Shown here: in pieces, positions 31,221 to 40,854 of the stretch | Layout of the letters: each line of letters opens with the position of its first letter | Position numbering within the stretch: the first letter of the stretch is position 1 | NCBI RefSeq assembly: GCF_022921055.1 | Contig: NZ_CP095070.1 | Location: forward strand, 37,381-101,380 | Reading direction: 5' to 3' | DNA length: 64,000 nt | From: Hymenobacter volaticus | GTDB taxonomy: Bacteria > Bacteroidota > Bacteroidia > Cytophagales > Hymenobacteraceae | Notes under the pieces: model-generated | What the model was told of the DNA's origin: nothing | Databases searched by the model: none | The model's input: the letters and a program-made list of their open reading frames with translations, nothing else | Program-made: the position numbers and the translations under genes

Positions 31221-32279
31221 TTAAGGAATAGTTAGAATTGTAGTGCTTTGAACCTGTTTATAAGCTGGGTCAAACGCTTGATTTTTTTTCCAGAGCGCAT
31301 AACATAATAGAAGTAGTTTGCGCATAACAGCAATCAATGGAGCTTTGGCATTGGATTTACGCACTTTTAATCCTTCGAAAAAGGCCTTAAGTCGTGGATT
31401 GCAGCGTTTGCTACTCATCGCGGCCATGTACAGAGCCGTGCGTAATCGCGTATTACCTCGCCGGGAGATACTGCTCGGCTTGGAAGTCAGTCCGCTTTGT
31501 TTTTGCACAACATCCAACCCCGCATAAGAAGCAAGCTGACGTTCATTTTCCGTTAAAGAGAATCCACTCGTCTCACTAACCACAGCAATAGCCGTTGCTA
31601 GACCAACCCCCGGTACGCTTGTTAACAGAGCGATTTTGGACTGTAATTCAGAATCTTTTGCCACCAATTGGGCCAACTCCTGATTCACCTCTTCTATATG
31701 TCGGGCAAGCATTTGCTGCCGCTCCACCAGCCGGGCTATAGTGCGGGCGTTTGGCTGGTAAGTGTGCTCGTAAGCGTGCAACTTGTTTTTGAGCCGTGTG
31801 CTATCATGCTTAAGCGCGTCGAGTTCGCGGTAAAGGCCTCGCATAATACGCATTGTGGAAGTTGCAGCTGTCCAGATAGGCAAATCATGTCGTTCTAAGC
31901 CTAAACGGCACAGCATGCGAGCATCCTGCTTATCAGTTTTGCCTTTCTGCTTTGTGCTATGAGCAAAGTGCTTGACCTTGAAGGGTAGTAACACGCTTAC
32001 TGATTGCTGGTGGTCAGCTAGAAAGTAAGCTAATTCCTCATAGTAAACGCCTGTCGCCTCGACCACAAATATAAGTGGGACTCTGGCTAGCCGTAGTTTC
32101 TTTACCCAAGTTAACAGATCGGCAAATCCGGCTTGCGTGTTAGCAAATGTTTTATCGTCGGGCTTATCAAGTTGAAGTTGCAGATTAGTATCCAGTGAAC
32201 CAAAACGAGCAACAAAGCTATCCTTGGCAATGTCGATACCGACAGCATATTTGAGAAATTTAGAACGGGAGATTGGCAT
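31221..32279 (-). CDS. IS110-family transposase
   Basis: 352 aa DEDD transposase. Seen: KYAVGIDIAKDSF (first Asp), FVVEATGVYYEELAYFL (Glu), GKTDKQDARMLCRLGL (two Asp), and the C-terminal transposase_20 region LLTSVPGVGLATAIAVVSE, QLASYAGLDVVQKQSG and SRRGNTRLRTALYMAAMS with its conserved Ser. Start at MPISRSKFLKYAVGID (32279). Intact length for the family. IS110 members use a structured RNA from their non-coding ends to guide insertion, so the flanks matter. Confidence 0.93.
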   Translation of the reverse strand: MPISRSKFLKYAVGIDIAKDSFVARFGSLDTNLQLQLDKPDDKTFANTQAGFADLLTWVKKLRLARVPLIFVVEATGVYYEELAYFLADHQQSVSVLLPFKVKHFAHSTKQKGKTDKQDARMLCRLGLERHDLPIWTAATSTMRIMRGLYRELDALKHDSTRLKNKLHAYEHTYQPNARTIARLVERQQMLARHIEEVNQELAQLVAKDSELQSKIALLTSVPGVGLATAIAVVSETSGFSLTENERQLASYAGLDVVQKQSGLTSKPSSISRRGNTRLRTALYMAAMSSKRCNPRLKAFFEGLKVRKSNAKAPLIAVMRKLLLLCYALWKKNQAFDPAYKQVQSTTILTIP

Positions 32280-33171
32280 AAGCAGAAGATGGGAAATAGT
32301 GGAGTTAGCACAGCCAAACTTGTTTTTGCCACAACTATCCTCGTAGATGCGAGATGCTTTAATTCCCAAAGGAGCTCTCTAGATACTGTTCAGCCTCAAG
32401 GCAAAAACGGAAATAGAGCACCATTTCTTACAATCAAGATCACTTCGTGTCTTTGCTTTAGTTTGGTGTCTCTATTTCCTGGTTTAAGCTGTTGTAAAGC
32501 TATACGATCAATCATGAATTAGGTCTATAATTTAGGACTTTGCCACTAAAATTAATTGCGTTGATTTAAGCCAAAATCCTTCTAAATTCTACTTTAGAAG
32601 CTATATTTTAGAATAAATCAGTCTGACATAAAATTGTGTTCCACTAGTAAACTGAGTACATCAATATATTTTTCTTAAAGGAAGTCATTAAGTAGAATTT
32701 CCATCTAACCAATCATTAGTTTAGACATAGCTGCAAACTATGAGCAGTAAGAATGAACGGACAGGCACTCCAACTTCGAAGGCTATAAGAAAACGCCAAC
32801 ATAGTTTTTAATTTTTGCTGCCCACCTATCGAAGTTCTTCCAGTTGAAAGTTGTGTTTAGCGATACTGATGTGGCTGCCTCTCGCTTAGCTTAGTGTTAT
32901 GCATACTTCCGAACCGTCCCTATGGGCAGTATGGCCAACCTGACATGCAACTTATTTAAACTGCTTGATTTACTTTGAGAAGTCACCCTACTCACACAGG
33001 TAGGCATTGAACTAGATCCTTCCTAGCATATTGTGTAGTACTAAATAATATATGATTGGATTTACATATCAACCCGTTGATTAAATCAGAACTTATACAA
33101 AGCCATATTGTGAAGATAAATTGTCTCTTGATAACCTAGTGGCCCCGCAGAATCTGTGTTATTATTTTCAT
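32280..33171. other. A+T-rich stretch without a gene
   Basis: About 890 bp between the IS110 transposase and the recombinase gene. The right non-coding end of the IS is expected near its start, upstream of the transposase. No coding frame with protein character. Confidence 0.5.
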
Positions 33172-33833
33172 TTACGCACGCCATAGTAAGCGTAGCACGG
33201 ACATCTTCAGGAACGTTTGTCCGCGACGGGTGCGAAAGCCCGCCTCATTCAATTCGGTGGCAATCTGCAGCAGCGAAAGCCCCTGCTTATGTAGCGACAT
33301 GGCGAGGCGTTTGGCTTGGCGGTTCTGCGGATTCTCAGCCGCATTAACTTTGCGTATTTGCAAGCTCTTGGCAATGGCCGCCATGGTCAGGTTCTGTGGG
33401 TTGCCCAACACCTCCCCCTCGCCTTCTTAGCGGCGAGGGCATCCTTGGTGCGCTTGCTAATTGTCTCCCGCTCGTGTTGGGCAATGATAGCAAAGATTCC
33501 CACCGTAAGGGTATTGGCGTCGGGCATGTCGCAGCAAACGAAGTCCACGCCTGAATCCCGCAAGGCTAGGATAAAGCCCGCATTGCGCGAAAGCCGGTCG
33601 AGCTTGGCAATGAGCAGCGTGGCCCGGGCTTCTCGCGCGGCGGCGATAGCCGCCAGCAACTGCGGGCGCTGGTTTTTCTTGCCGCTCTCTACCTCGACGA
33701 ATTCGGCCAGCAGCTGTCCCGGTTGTGGCGCGAAGGCATGCACGGCCGCGCGTTGCGCTTCGAGGCCCAGGCCGGACTGGCCTTGCCGAACGGTGGAGAC
33801 GCGGTAGTAGGGAACGTAGCGACGGGGGAGCAT
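33172..33833 (-). CDS. Serine recombinase/resolvase (frame break near 33416)
   Basis: About 220 aa when one G is added to the run at 33414-33418. N-terminal resolvase domain with YYRVSTVRQGQSGLGLEAQR (catalytic Ser), ARATLLIAKLDRLSRN and GIFAIIAQHERETISKRTKD, then after the break GEVLGNPQNLTMAAIAKSLQ and a C-terminal HTH (KQGLSLLQIATELNEAGFRT). A 46-bp near-perfect palindrome lies 37 bp upstream of the start, a good candidate for its target site. Likely maintains the plasmid by dimer resolution or moves a cassette. Confidence 0.82.
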
Positions 33834-33870
33834 GCGAGGGAAAAACGGGTGGAAAGAGCCCGCAAGTTAG

Positions 33871-33916
33871 GGATCGTAACGTTTATTGAACGCACGTTCA
33901 ATAAACGTTACGATCC
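33871..33916. repeat. 46-bp palindrome upstream of the recombinase
   Basis: Two perfect 22-bp arms (33871-33892 and 33895-33916) separated by CA; the centre reads TTATTGAACGCACGTTCAATAA across 33883-33904. The spacing puts it 37 bp before the recombinase start. Fits a crossover or operator site. Confidence 0.75.
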
Positions 33917-34920
33917 TTTCCTTTTCCAGAACTGGCCTCCTATTTCTAGTCTAAAAGCTATTGGTAATAATTGCCCCGCTTAGTATAAAATTCATTGGCG
34001 CCCTTTTTTAGACTAGGCCCGGTTACGAGAAGATAGTGAAGTAACTGTACTTGGCCCTACCCCCACCCCTACAGATATCTTAGCTACTCGTTCTTGCGGC
34101 GTACTTTGTTGTTGAAGTATAGAGAACAGTTTGCTGCTGCCATTATTTGAAGCCTGCCCGAATTCCACTTCCCACAGCCGGGCTTCCCTGTGCAAAGCTC
34201 ATCGGGACTACCAAGATTCTCGGCTCGAAAACTAGCTGTTTAAGTACGCCAATCGCACTGGTATTTCCTGCCTCCACCAGTAGCTACTCTGCCTTAGATA
34301 TTACTTCTTGGTTTTGCTGCCCACCAAAGAAAATAAATATCACTTTACACAGCTTGTCGACCTTGACTGGAATGGTCACTTTTATGCATAACGCTCCAGC
34401 TGTTCGTATCGAGTTGAGCGCTGTGAGATGCAAAACTCAAGTTCCTGTTTTGTTTGGCTCTGCTTAGCGGTGGTAAACGCTTAGGCGTTTAACTGCCAAA
34501 TGCCGCACCTTGTAAACCGTGTTAAACCAGTCCTCGGGCAGAGGTTGCACAGTACGAAGTCGCTGCCACTTACTCGTTCAATCAACGTAGCAGTTAACAG
34601 GAAGCATTGCTAGTTTCCACTTCGACACCGACGTCTGCACGAGTTGATCTTTGCCCTCCCCCTCGAAAACTCGGCACTATCGGTTATTAAGGGGCTGCAG
34701 TCAGTACCCCAGCCATAAAAAAAGATTTGATTAGCGGAACTACCGGCCAAACCGGCTGCTTCACTTACGGGGCTTTCTCGCGTGCAAGACCAGAACGCAG
34801 CAACTTGTTATGATTTCGAGCACAGGAACTCCCTCCCATTACATGCGGAAACGCTTCTGATTCTCAAAGGTATAGACAAAGCGCCTTACGACTATATAAC
34901 AGTAACATATCCAATACACT
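33917..34920. other. Stretch without a supportable gene, left of the partition locus
   Basis: About 1 kb. A plus-strand frame at 34147-34467 and a minus-strand frame at 34013-34195 lack protein character. Nothing else seen. Confidence 0.5.
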
Positions 34921-34923
34921 TTA

Positions 34924-35080
34924 CATACTCAGTTAGTCTAGCATTTTTGGCATACTCAGAAAATGCAAAAAGTTTAGCAAGTTAAACAAGCCATGTATTT
35001 TCAGTATACTGAGTATGTTCAAAATACAAGATGTACTCAATATGGTGCGTATACTCAACAAATCGAATGTATTCAGTATG
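34924..35080. promoter_or_regulatory. Repeat cluster upstream of parA, candidate centromere/operator
   Basis: At least six copies of a TACTCA-type 9-mer in both directions: CATACTCAG at 34924 and 34951, CTGAGTATG at 35009-35017, TGTACTCAA at 35032, TATACTCAA at 35050 and TTCAGTATG at 35072. The part 35002-35017 forms CAGTATACTGAGTATG, nearly palindromic. Such arrays directly before parA are typical partition sites that also repress the operon. Confidence 0.6.
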
Positions 35081-35108
35081 TTTAACTGAACCAAGACTAC
35101 TACCCATC

Positions 35109-35867
35109 ATGCGCATTCTCACCTTTGCCAACCACAAGGGGGGCGTCGGCAAAACTACCAGCACGCTCAATGTCGGTCAACAACTGGCCGAACGCGGCCA
35201 CCGGGTTCTCTTCGTGGACTGTGATCCGCAGCACAACCTGACCATGAGTTTTGCTACCCCCGTACCGTATCATTTAGGCCATGTAATTCGAGGCGACCGC
35301 ACCCTCGCGCAGGTGGTCACCCCGGTCAGCAGCCAGCTGGCAGTGGTAGGGGCAGCATTGGAATTAACTCAGATGGAGAAGATTCTCGGCCAGCAGCCTG
35401 CCTACCAGTTTTTTCTGCGCGATGCCTTGCAGGAAGTGGCAGGCCAATTCGATTTCGTGCTTATTGATACCCCCCCAGCGCTCACTAGCTTAACTTACGC
35501 AGCTTTGGTTGCCTCGGAAGCGGTGTTCATTCCCGTTCAGCCCGAGTATTACGGCTATGAGGGTCTCAATACCCTGCTCGAAGCATGCAAAGTGATGAGC
35601 AAGAATTTCAATGCCAAGCTGAAAGTAGGGGGCTTGTTTTTAACCAAGTACTCCTCGGCCTACCGGTTAACCCTCCACCACGACGTAGTGGCTACCATGC
35701 GCGAGAACCCGGTACTCGGGCAATTAATGATGGAAACCAGTATCCGCCAAAACGGGAAACTTTCGGAAGCGCAGATCGAAAAGCAAAACCTTTACGAGTA
35801 CGCCCCCACCAGCAACGGGGCCGTTGACTACGACCACCTTACCACTGAAATTCTTTCCCGGCTATGA
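35109..35867 (+). CDS. parA: ParA-family plasmid partition ATPase
   Basis: 252 aa. Deviant Walker A FANHKGGVGKTTSTLNVGQQ at residues 7-26, Walker A' DCDPQHNLT, Walker B FVLIDTPPAL, and a C-terminal GAVDYDHLTTEIL segment. The short N-terminus makes it a type Ib-like ParA without an HTH domain, so autorepression would fall to the partner. Start at MRILTFANHKGG (35109); the open frame upstream covers the repeat cluster. The downstream gene overlaps by ATGA. Confidence 0.93.
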   Translation: MRILTFANHKGGVGKTTSTLNVGQQLAERGHRVLFVDCDPQHNLTMSFATPVPYHLGHVIRGDRTLAQVVTPVSSQLAVVGAALELTQMEKILGQQPAYQFFLRDALQEVAGQFDFVLIDTPPALTSLTYAALVASEAVFIPVQPEYYGYEGLNTLLEACKVMSKNFNAKLKVGGLFLTKYSSAYRLTLHHDVVATMRENPVLGQLMMETSIRQNGKLSEAQIEKQNLYEYAPTSNGAVDYDHLTTEILSRL

Positions 35868-36221
35868 GTCGTCCCCCTAAAAAACGTTTCGGTGCTAATC
35901 TTTCGCAGCCGAGCAGCCCCACCCCGGATCAATTGATGTTTCCGGCCCTGAATGCGCCAGCTTCCGCCGCGCCCCTGAACCGGCCGCAGTCGACGTGGGG
36001 AAGAAGAAGACCGGTGGGTGCCTTTTGGCAGCTACACGCGCCTGAGCACCTATCTCCAGCTCAAACAAGCGGAATTCTGGGAGCCGGGCTTCGAGATCCG
36101 CGAGTTTGTCGAGCAAGCCCTGCACGCAGCCTTGACTCAACTGCCCGCCGCCCAACGGGAGCTGCCCCCGCATGTACTCGAGAAGTTACGCAAAACCAAC
36201 CGCAAGCTGAACTCCAAGTAG
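35864..36221 (+). CDS. Small ParB-like partner of ParA (two frame breaks)
   Basis: About 119 aa after adding one C at 35972-35975 and one G at 36016-36018. Reads MSRPPKKRFGANLSQPSSPT, then PEPAAVDVGKKKTGGVPFGS, then YTRLSTYLQLKQAEFWEPGF and EFVEQALHAALTQLP. Basic Pro-rich start and helical C-terminus match small centromere-binding partners encoded after parA. Overlaps the parA stop (ATGA), so translation is coupled. It probably binds the repeats upstream of parA; family not certain. Confidence 0.65.
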
Positions 36222-36229
36222 TATATTTT

Positions 36230-36263
36230 AGCACAACCCGCAATTTCGGTTTTGTGCTTTTTT
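36230..36263 (+). terminator. Terminator of the partition operon
   Basis: AGCACAACCCG pairs with CGGTTTTGTGCT with one or two bulges, followed by six T, 9 bp after the stop at 36221. Confidence 0.7.
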
Positions 36264-36399
36264 ATATCATTTCGTTTCTGGCTTGGTTTGGCTTTTAAAG
36301 CCTTCCAAAAAATAAACTACTAGCTAGTTTTATTTGATTAGTAAACTTATAGTATTACTGATGTTGTATCTGCTTGATAATCAAAAAGATACAAGCATA

Positions 36400-36593
36400 G
36401 GTTGCTACAAGATTGACGTGAGGCTGCTACATTTATGACGTCAAGGTGCTACAAGAATGACGTCAGGGTGTAACAAGATTGACGTCACCTTTTCCAGGTT
36501 GCTACAAGAATGACGTCAGGTTGCTACAGAATTGACGTCAGGTTGCTACAAAAATGACGTGAGTAAAGACAGGTTGCTACAAAAATGACGTCA
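36400..36593 (+). other. Iteron replication origin, eight direct repeats
   Basis: Eight 22-bp direct repeats of consensus GGTTGCTACAARAATGACGTCA start at 36400, 36422, 36444, 36466, 36497, 36519, 36541 and 36572. Steps are 22, 22, 22, 31, 22, 22, 31 bp, so two 9-bp gaps keep helical phase at two or three turns. Most contain the palindrome TGACGTCA. The array ends 2 bp before the Rep start, so Rep binding controls both replication and its own expression. An A+T-rich stretch at about 36290-36390 may be the melting region. Confidence 0.92.
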
Positions 36594-36595
36594 CG

Positions 36596-37855
36596 ATGAA
36601 CAAGCCCGAGAAAGCCGATAAGATTGTCACGCAGCACAATGCGCTCATCAACGCCCGCTTCAGCTTCGTGCCCCTGCAGATGCGGCTGTTTCTGGCCCTC
36701 TTGGCACGCATAGAATTTGAGGACACTGATTTTCGGGAACACTTCGTTCCGTTCTCCGAGATCGGGTTCACCGATCGGGGCGGATCATCGTACCAGTTGC
36801 TGGAAGAAGTTTGCGAAAAGCTAACTTCCTTCACCCTCTACATCGAGGAATTGGAGCCCGGTACGCGGCGCCGGCGCAAGCGTCCTAACTACAAGTTTAT
36901 CTCCCTGATGGATACGGTCGAGTACCAGGGAGACCGGGGTGGGGTACTAGCATCATTTAACCCGAGTATCATGCCTTACTTGTTGCAGTTGCGGGAGAGT
37001 GGCAACTTCACCACGGCAGCTCTGGCAGAACTGCGGAAATTGAAGAGTCCCTACGCGCTACGCATCTATTGGCTGCTGAAAGAATACGCGGATTTCGGTC
37101 AGCGCACCCTCAGCTTAGAGCAACTCCGGTTTATGCTCGATATTGCCGAGAATGAATATCCCCGGTTCTCTAATTTCAAAGCCCGGGTGCTAGATAAGGC
37201 GCAAAGCGAATTAGCCGCCACCGACATGCCCTTTACGTTTGAGTTAGAGCGGCAGAACCAGATCGTGCAGAAGATTCGGTTTTTGATTGAACTCTCCGGC
37301 AAACCCCAGGATCGCGAAATTACCGATGATACGGAATTAATTGAGAGTTCGGAAGCTTTAGAAAATGTTCAGCATACCGAGAAAGTTGAACATGTCGAGT
37401 ATGCTGGTGTCCCGGCTTGGCATCAGGAACTTTTAAAAGCGGGCGTAAGCAAACGCAGCGTGCAGCAAATTAGCAAGCAATTACAAGCGGGCGAGTATCC
37501 TCTCGGGTATGTGGATTTCGTGTTGGCTCGCATCACCAAACTGCTGCGCTTAGGCAAAGTGAAGAAGCCGGCCGGCGCCATTTACAAAGCGTTAGTCGAC
37601 AAGTATTTGCTGGCAGAGTACTTAGAAAGCCAAACCAAGGTAGCAACTCGTCCCGTGGTTGTGCCGGCAATAGAAACCCTGGAAGAAGTTGCCATGCCCT
37701 TGTCAGAAGTCGAGCAGATGTATCAGAACCCGGGTCCTTTTCTGAAAAAGATGATAGGGGAGGAAACGTTCGAGCAACATCTCCAGCGATTGTATCTAAA
37801 CGAAGGCTTCGTTATCGAACAACGAGCCGGGGTCGAGTGGCTGGTTAAACACTGA
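36596..37855 (+). CDS. repA: Rep_3-family plasmid replication initiator
   Basis: 419 aa. Tandem winged-helix initiator: VTQHNALINARFSFVPLQMR, RLFLALLARIE, FLYIEELEPGTRR-type first domain and LASFNPSIMPYLLQL, YALRIYWLLKEYADFGQRTL, EYPRFSNFKARVLDKAQSEL in the second, all typical of RepB/Rep_3 proteins. A C-terminal extension (residues about 260-419) is specific to this group. ATG lies 2 bp after the last iteron. Defines the replicon as iteron-controlled. Confidence 0.93.
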   Translation: MNKPEKADKIVTQHNALINARFSFVPLQMRLFLALLARIEFEDTDFREHFVPFSEIGFTDRGGSSYQLLEEVCEKLTSFTLYIEELEPGTRRRRKRPNYKFISLMDTVEYQGDRGGVLASFNPSIMPYLLQLRESGNFTTAALAELRKLKSPYALRIYWLLKEYADFGQRTLSLEQLRFMLDIAENEYPRFSNFKARVLDKAQSELAATDMPFTFELERQNQIVQKIRFLIELSGKPQDREITDDTELIESSEALENVQHTEKVEHVEYAGVPAWHQELLKAGVSKRSVQQISKQLQAGEYPLGYVDFVLARITKLLRLGKVKKPAGAIYKALVDKYLLAEYLESQTKVATRPVVVPAIETLEEVAMPLSEVEQMYQNPGPFLKKMIGEETFEQHLQRLYLNEGFVIEQRAGVEWLVKH

Positions 37856-38288
37856 AGGCAGCGGTCTTGGCTCAGCAATGGTAACAGCGGCGACCTGCTG
37901 TCGGTGGGCGCGACTACCGGAAAGTATCACTCTATTTTTTGTTCCTCTTGTCCCGGGCTTCCGCGGCAAGGGAGTGGAAATATACTTCATAATCTCGAGG
38001 GCGAATTCAGCGTCGCGCACCCCGCTCGTGTCCTCGAGGTCCTTTAGGGCCAAGATCACGTGAAAATCATCCCCTCGATCGTGGCCACCTGAGCCCGAAA
38101 GGCCAGCGTGTAAAAGGCGGCCGTATCGTAGTCGGTTTCGGCCAGCACTTGCTTTTCTTCCCCAGCAGAAAGTAGCGGTCGGTGACAATGTTGGTGTGCA
38201 GGTACACGTAGCTCGCGGGCTGTTCGCCACGCAAACGGCCGACCAGGGCGGCAAAAGCGGCGCCGGTAACCACAGGATTCGTTTCCAT
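37796..38288 (-). CDS. Hypothetical protein (two frame breaks), convergent with Rep
   Basis: About 164 aa when one G is added at each of 38160-38163 and 38071-38074. Reads METNPVVTGAAFAALVGRLR, ASYVYLHTNIVTDRYFLLGE, EKQVLAETDYDTAAFYTLAF, then DDFHVILALKDLEDTSGVRD and AEFALEIMKYIST. Coherent across both repairs, so a real gene, but no family recognised. The end overlaps the last 60 bp of the Rep gene on the other strand; the true end may differ if another error exists. Confidence 0.55.
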
Positions 38289-38746
38289 CACAACTCAAAT
38301 TTAGCGGTTTCTGGGCTGTCTAGCGAGAAAACCTGCTTTTTTCCGCTGCTAAGAGCGGGAAGGCCGCCTCGCCAGGGTGAGGGGAGTTAAGTTACGGAGT
38401 GGGGCGGGGCGGCCCCCAACAAAGTTACCAGGTAGTTGAAGGAGCAGCTGTGGGCTGCCGACCCGTACGAGCAAAGAGCGCGCTCTGGAGTCAGTCGTTC
38501 CTTGTCAGCTTAGAAAAAGCCTCCGCAACGAGAAGAGTTTCCAGCGGGGATAGCTCGCTTTCCTGTGCGCTGGAGTGCATCGTTAAGCCCGTGCTGCCCA
38601 GCGACCGAGGGTGAACGCCCCCCCCATTTACAGTATATTTACTATACTTTATATTTACAGTGGTAACGCTCTTCGCGCGGCTCGTCTGGTCGGCTGCGCA
38701 GGTGAGCGGCGTGCTGGTTCCTTTCCTTTCGCAGTTCTTGCCCCGC

Positions 38747-39205
38747 ATGAAATTTCTGGTACTACTTCTGACAGCTTACGGCCTGGTCTTCCCAAGCCTG
38801 GGCCAAACCCGGCAGGATCGGCAAGCGGTCGAGCAGGTGGTGCGCTGGTTCGAGCAGGATTTCAACGACGGGCGCTTCGTACAGGCGGCCGCCTATACCA
38901 CCCCGAGTGGGAACATATCAACCCCGGGGCGGCATCACCCGGGGCCGCGCGGCCGTGCTGGCCGAGGTGCGCGCCGTGCATCAGGGCTTTCTGCGCGGGG
39001 TGAGTATGCGCCTGGACTCGCTGCGGGTGCGCTTTCTGTCCCCGCCGTCGCCGTGGCCGACGCCGTCCACAGGCTAAGTCCCTACACCGCGCCCGACGGG
39101 CGGCGGCATACCGACGAGCAGCAGCGCAAAACGTATGTGCTAGTCAAAGAGGGCGGTAAATGGCGCTTAACCCACGATCAGAACACGATCATCGCCAGGC
39201 CCTAG
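38747..39205 (+). CDS. Secreted SnoaL/NTF2-like protein (three frame breaks)
   Basis: About 153 aa once one base is added to each of three runs: C at 38901-38904, G at 38926-38929, C at 39040-39043; the three losses bring the end back into the starting frame. Signal peptide MKFLVLLLTAYGLVFPSLGQ, then VVRWFEQDFNDGRFVQAAAY, PEWEHINPGGGITRGRAAVL and a C-terminal TYVLVKEGGKWRLTHDQNTI, the usual ending of DUF4440/SnoaL-like proteins. Upstream, 38630-38660 is rich in TATACT-type repeats that may be its promoter or operator. Confidence 0.7.
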   Translation: MKFLVLLLTAYGLVFPSLGQTRQDRQAVEQVVRWFEQDFNDGRFVQAAAYTTPSGNISTPGRHHPGPRGRAGRGARRASGLSARGEYAPGLAAGALSVPAVAVADAVHRLSPYTAPDGRRHTDEQQRKTYVLVKEGGKWRLTHDQNTIIARP

Positions 39206-39329
39206 CCAGCGAGCGAGAATCGTACGCTGCGACCATCAATGTGGGCGAGTTGACGCAATAGGTACAGTATAAGGCGTCGATATTTATCAATATTTACATA
39301 AATTACAAACTATATTGCATATAAGCGCG

Positions 39330-39353
39330 TATACTTGCCGTAAATCAAGTATA
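39330..39353. promoter_or_regulatory. Inverted repeat upstream of umuC, candidate operator
   Basis: TATACTTG, 8 nt, CAAGTATA: perfect 8-bp arms, 82 bp before the umuC start, in an A+T-rich stretch. Could be the binding site of a LexA-type or other repressor; not a known consensus. Confidence 0.45.
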
Positions 39354-39435
39354 TAATTGCCGTGTATTACATCATAATATGTAAAAAGCTGTTGCTATGC
39401 TCGGTGCAGGGTTTTCTTCCTAACCTGGTGAGGCC

Positions 39436-40731
39436 ATGTTCGCGCTAGTGGATTGCAACAACTTCTACGTGAGTTGTGAGCGCGCCTTCAACCCCTCGCT
39501 GCGGCAGGTACCCGTCGTCGTGCTCAGCAACAACGATGGGTGTTTGATTTCGCGCTCGGCCGAAGCCAAGGCCCTGGGTTTGCAGATGGGCGAGCCCTAC
39601 TTCCAGGTCAAGCCCCTGCTCGAGCAGCACCAGGTGCGGGTGTTCTCCTCTAACTACGCCCTCTACGGGGACATGTCGCGCCGGGTCATGCACTACCTGG
39701 CCTCGGTCGCGCCGGCCCTCGAGATCTACAGCATCGATGAGTGTTTTCTGGACTTGCACGGCCTGGACCGTTACCTGCACCCCGACCTGGCGACCCTAGG
39801 GGCGGAGATCCGGACCCAAGTGCACCGCCGTACCAAGATACCCACCTGCGTGGGCATCGCCCCCACCAAGACGCTGGCCAAGCTGGCCAACCGCTTAGCC
39901 AAGAAGTACCCCAAACTAAACGGGGTCTGTTATCTGGACACCGAGCAGAAACGACACAAGGCCTTGGCCCTCACCCCGGTCGAGGACGTGTGGGGCATTG
40001 GGCGCCAATACGCCGACAAGCTCCATGCGCAAGGCATCCGTACCGCCGCGCAACTCGCCGAGCAGCGGGAGAATTGGGCCCGCAAGTTCCTGGGCGGCGT
40101 GGTGGGCGTGCGGCTGCTGCGCGAGCTACAAGGCAAAGTATGCCAGCACTTGCAGCCCTCGGAGGACGGGACGCTCTCGCGCCAGTCGATTACCTACAGC
40201 CGCACCTTTGGCACGCCCCTAACGGCCTTTCCCGATGTGGTAGGTGCCGTGAGTGCCTTCACCGCCCGCGCCGCCGAGAAGCTGCGCCGCCAAGGGTCGG
40301 CCGTCAACACGCTCTCGATCTTCCTGAGCAAGGACCGCTTCAGTGTGGAGCCCCCACCGTATTCGTTCTCGACCGTGGTCACCTTGCCCGTCGCCACCAG
40401 CGACACCAGCGAGCTGCTGCGCCACGTGCGCTCGGCCCTCAAACGGCTCTGGCAGCCCGACACGGTCTACAAGAAAGCCGGGGTCGTGTTCGACGGGCTG
40501 GAAACAGCCGGTCAACAACAGCTCAACCTGTTTGCCTCCCCCAATAAGGGCGAAGTCCGTGACCGGTTAATGCAAGACCTTGATCGGCTCAATGAACGCT
40601 TCGGCGCCGGGGCCGTTCACTTTGCCGCCGCGTTCGTGCGCAAAGGCGAGCGCGCGGCCTGGGATAGTCGTGCCGCCTACCAAAGTCCGGCCTATACCAC
40701 GGACTGGGCGCAATTATGGACGATCGGGTAG
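39436..40731 (+). CDS. umuC: Y-family DNA polymerase V catalytic subunit, UmuC
   Basis: 431 aa translesion polymerase. Seen: [20 protein letters not shown] (catalytic Asp), [45 protein letters not shown] (two acidic residues of the active site), [20 protein letters not shown] and [17 protein letters not shown] (HhH), plus the UmuC C-terminal domain. Full length and intact. No umuD gene lies upstream, where it normally sits, so it is an orphan that would need UmuD' from elsewhere. Common on plasmids. Confidence 0.95.
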   Translation: MFALVDCNNFYVSCERAFNPSLRQVPVVVLSNNDGCLISRSAEAKALGLQMGEPYFQVKPLLEQHQVRVFSSNYALYGDMSRRVMHYLASVAPALEIYSIDECFLDLHGLDRYLHPDLATLGAEIRTQVHRRTKIPTCVGIAPTKTLAKLANRLAKKYPKLNGVCYLDTEQKRHKALALTPVEDVWGIGRQYADKLHAQGIRTAAQLAEQRENWARKFLGGVVGVRLLRELQGKVCQHLQPSEDGTLSRQSITYSRTFGTPLTAFPDVVGAVSAFTARAAEKLRRQGSAVNTLSIFLSKDRFSVEPPPYSFSTVVTLPVATSDTSELLRHVRSALKRLWQPDTVYKKAGVVFDGLETAGQQQLNLFASPNKGEVRDRLMQDLDRLNERFGAGAVHFAAAFVRKGERAAWDSRAAYQSPAYTTDWAQLWTIG

Positions 40732-40818
40732 GGAAGGAGTGGCCCGCCGACCGCTTAGCAGGGCAACCCAAGCGGTAAGTAGCGGCCACGGCCCGGGCCG
40801 TGGTGCGGAAGAAGACTT

Positions 40819-40854
40819 GTTTCATTCTAAACACGTTGCTCCTTAGAATGAAAC
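40819..40854. repeat. 36-bp hairpin element, copy B
   Basis: Perfect 12-bp arms (GTTTCATTCTAA and TTAGAATGAAAC) around a 12-nt centre ACACGTTGCTCC, 88 bp after the umuC stop. Shares core CTAAnnACGnTGCTCC with 24839-24874. Also usable as a transcription stop, but lacks a T run. Confidence 0.6.

Noticed and set aside
34147..34467. 106-codon plus-strand frame left of parA
   Set aside because: Low-complexity Ser/Thr/Leu-rich reading without family features.
36400..36593. CRISPR array
   Set aside because: Repeats are contiguous with no unique spacers, no cas genes, and directly precede a Rep gene, so they are iterons.
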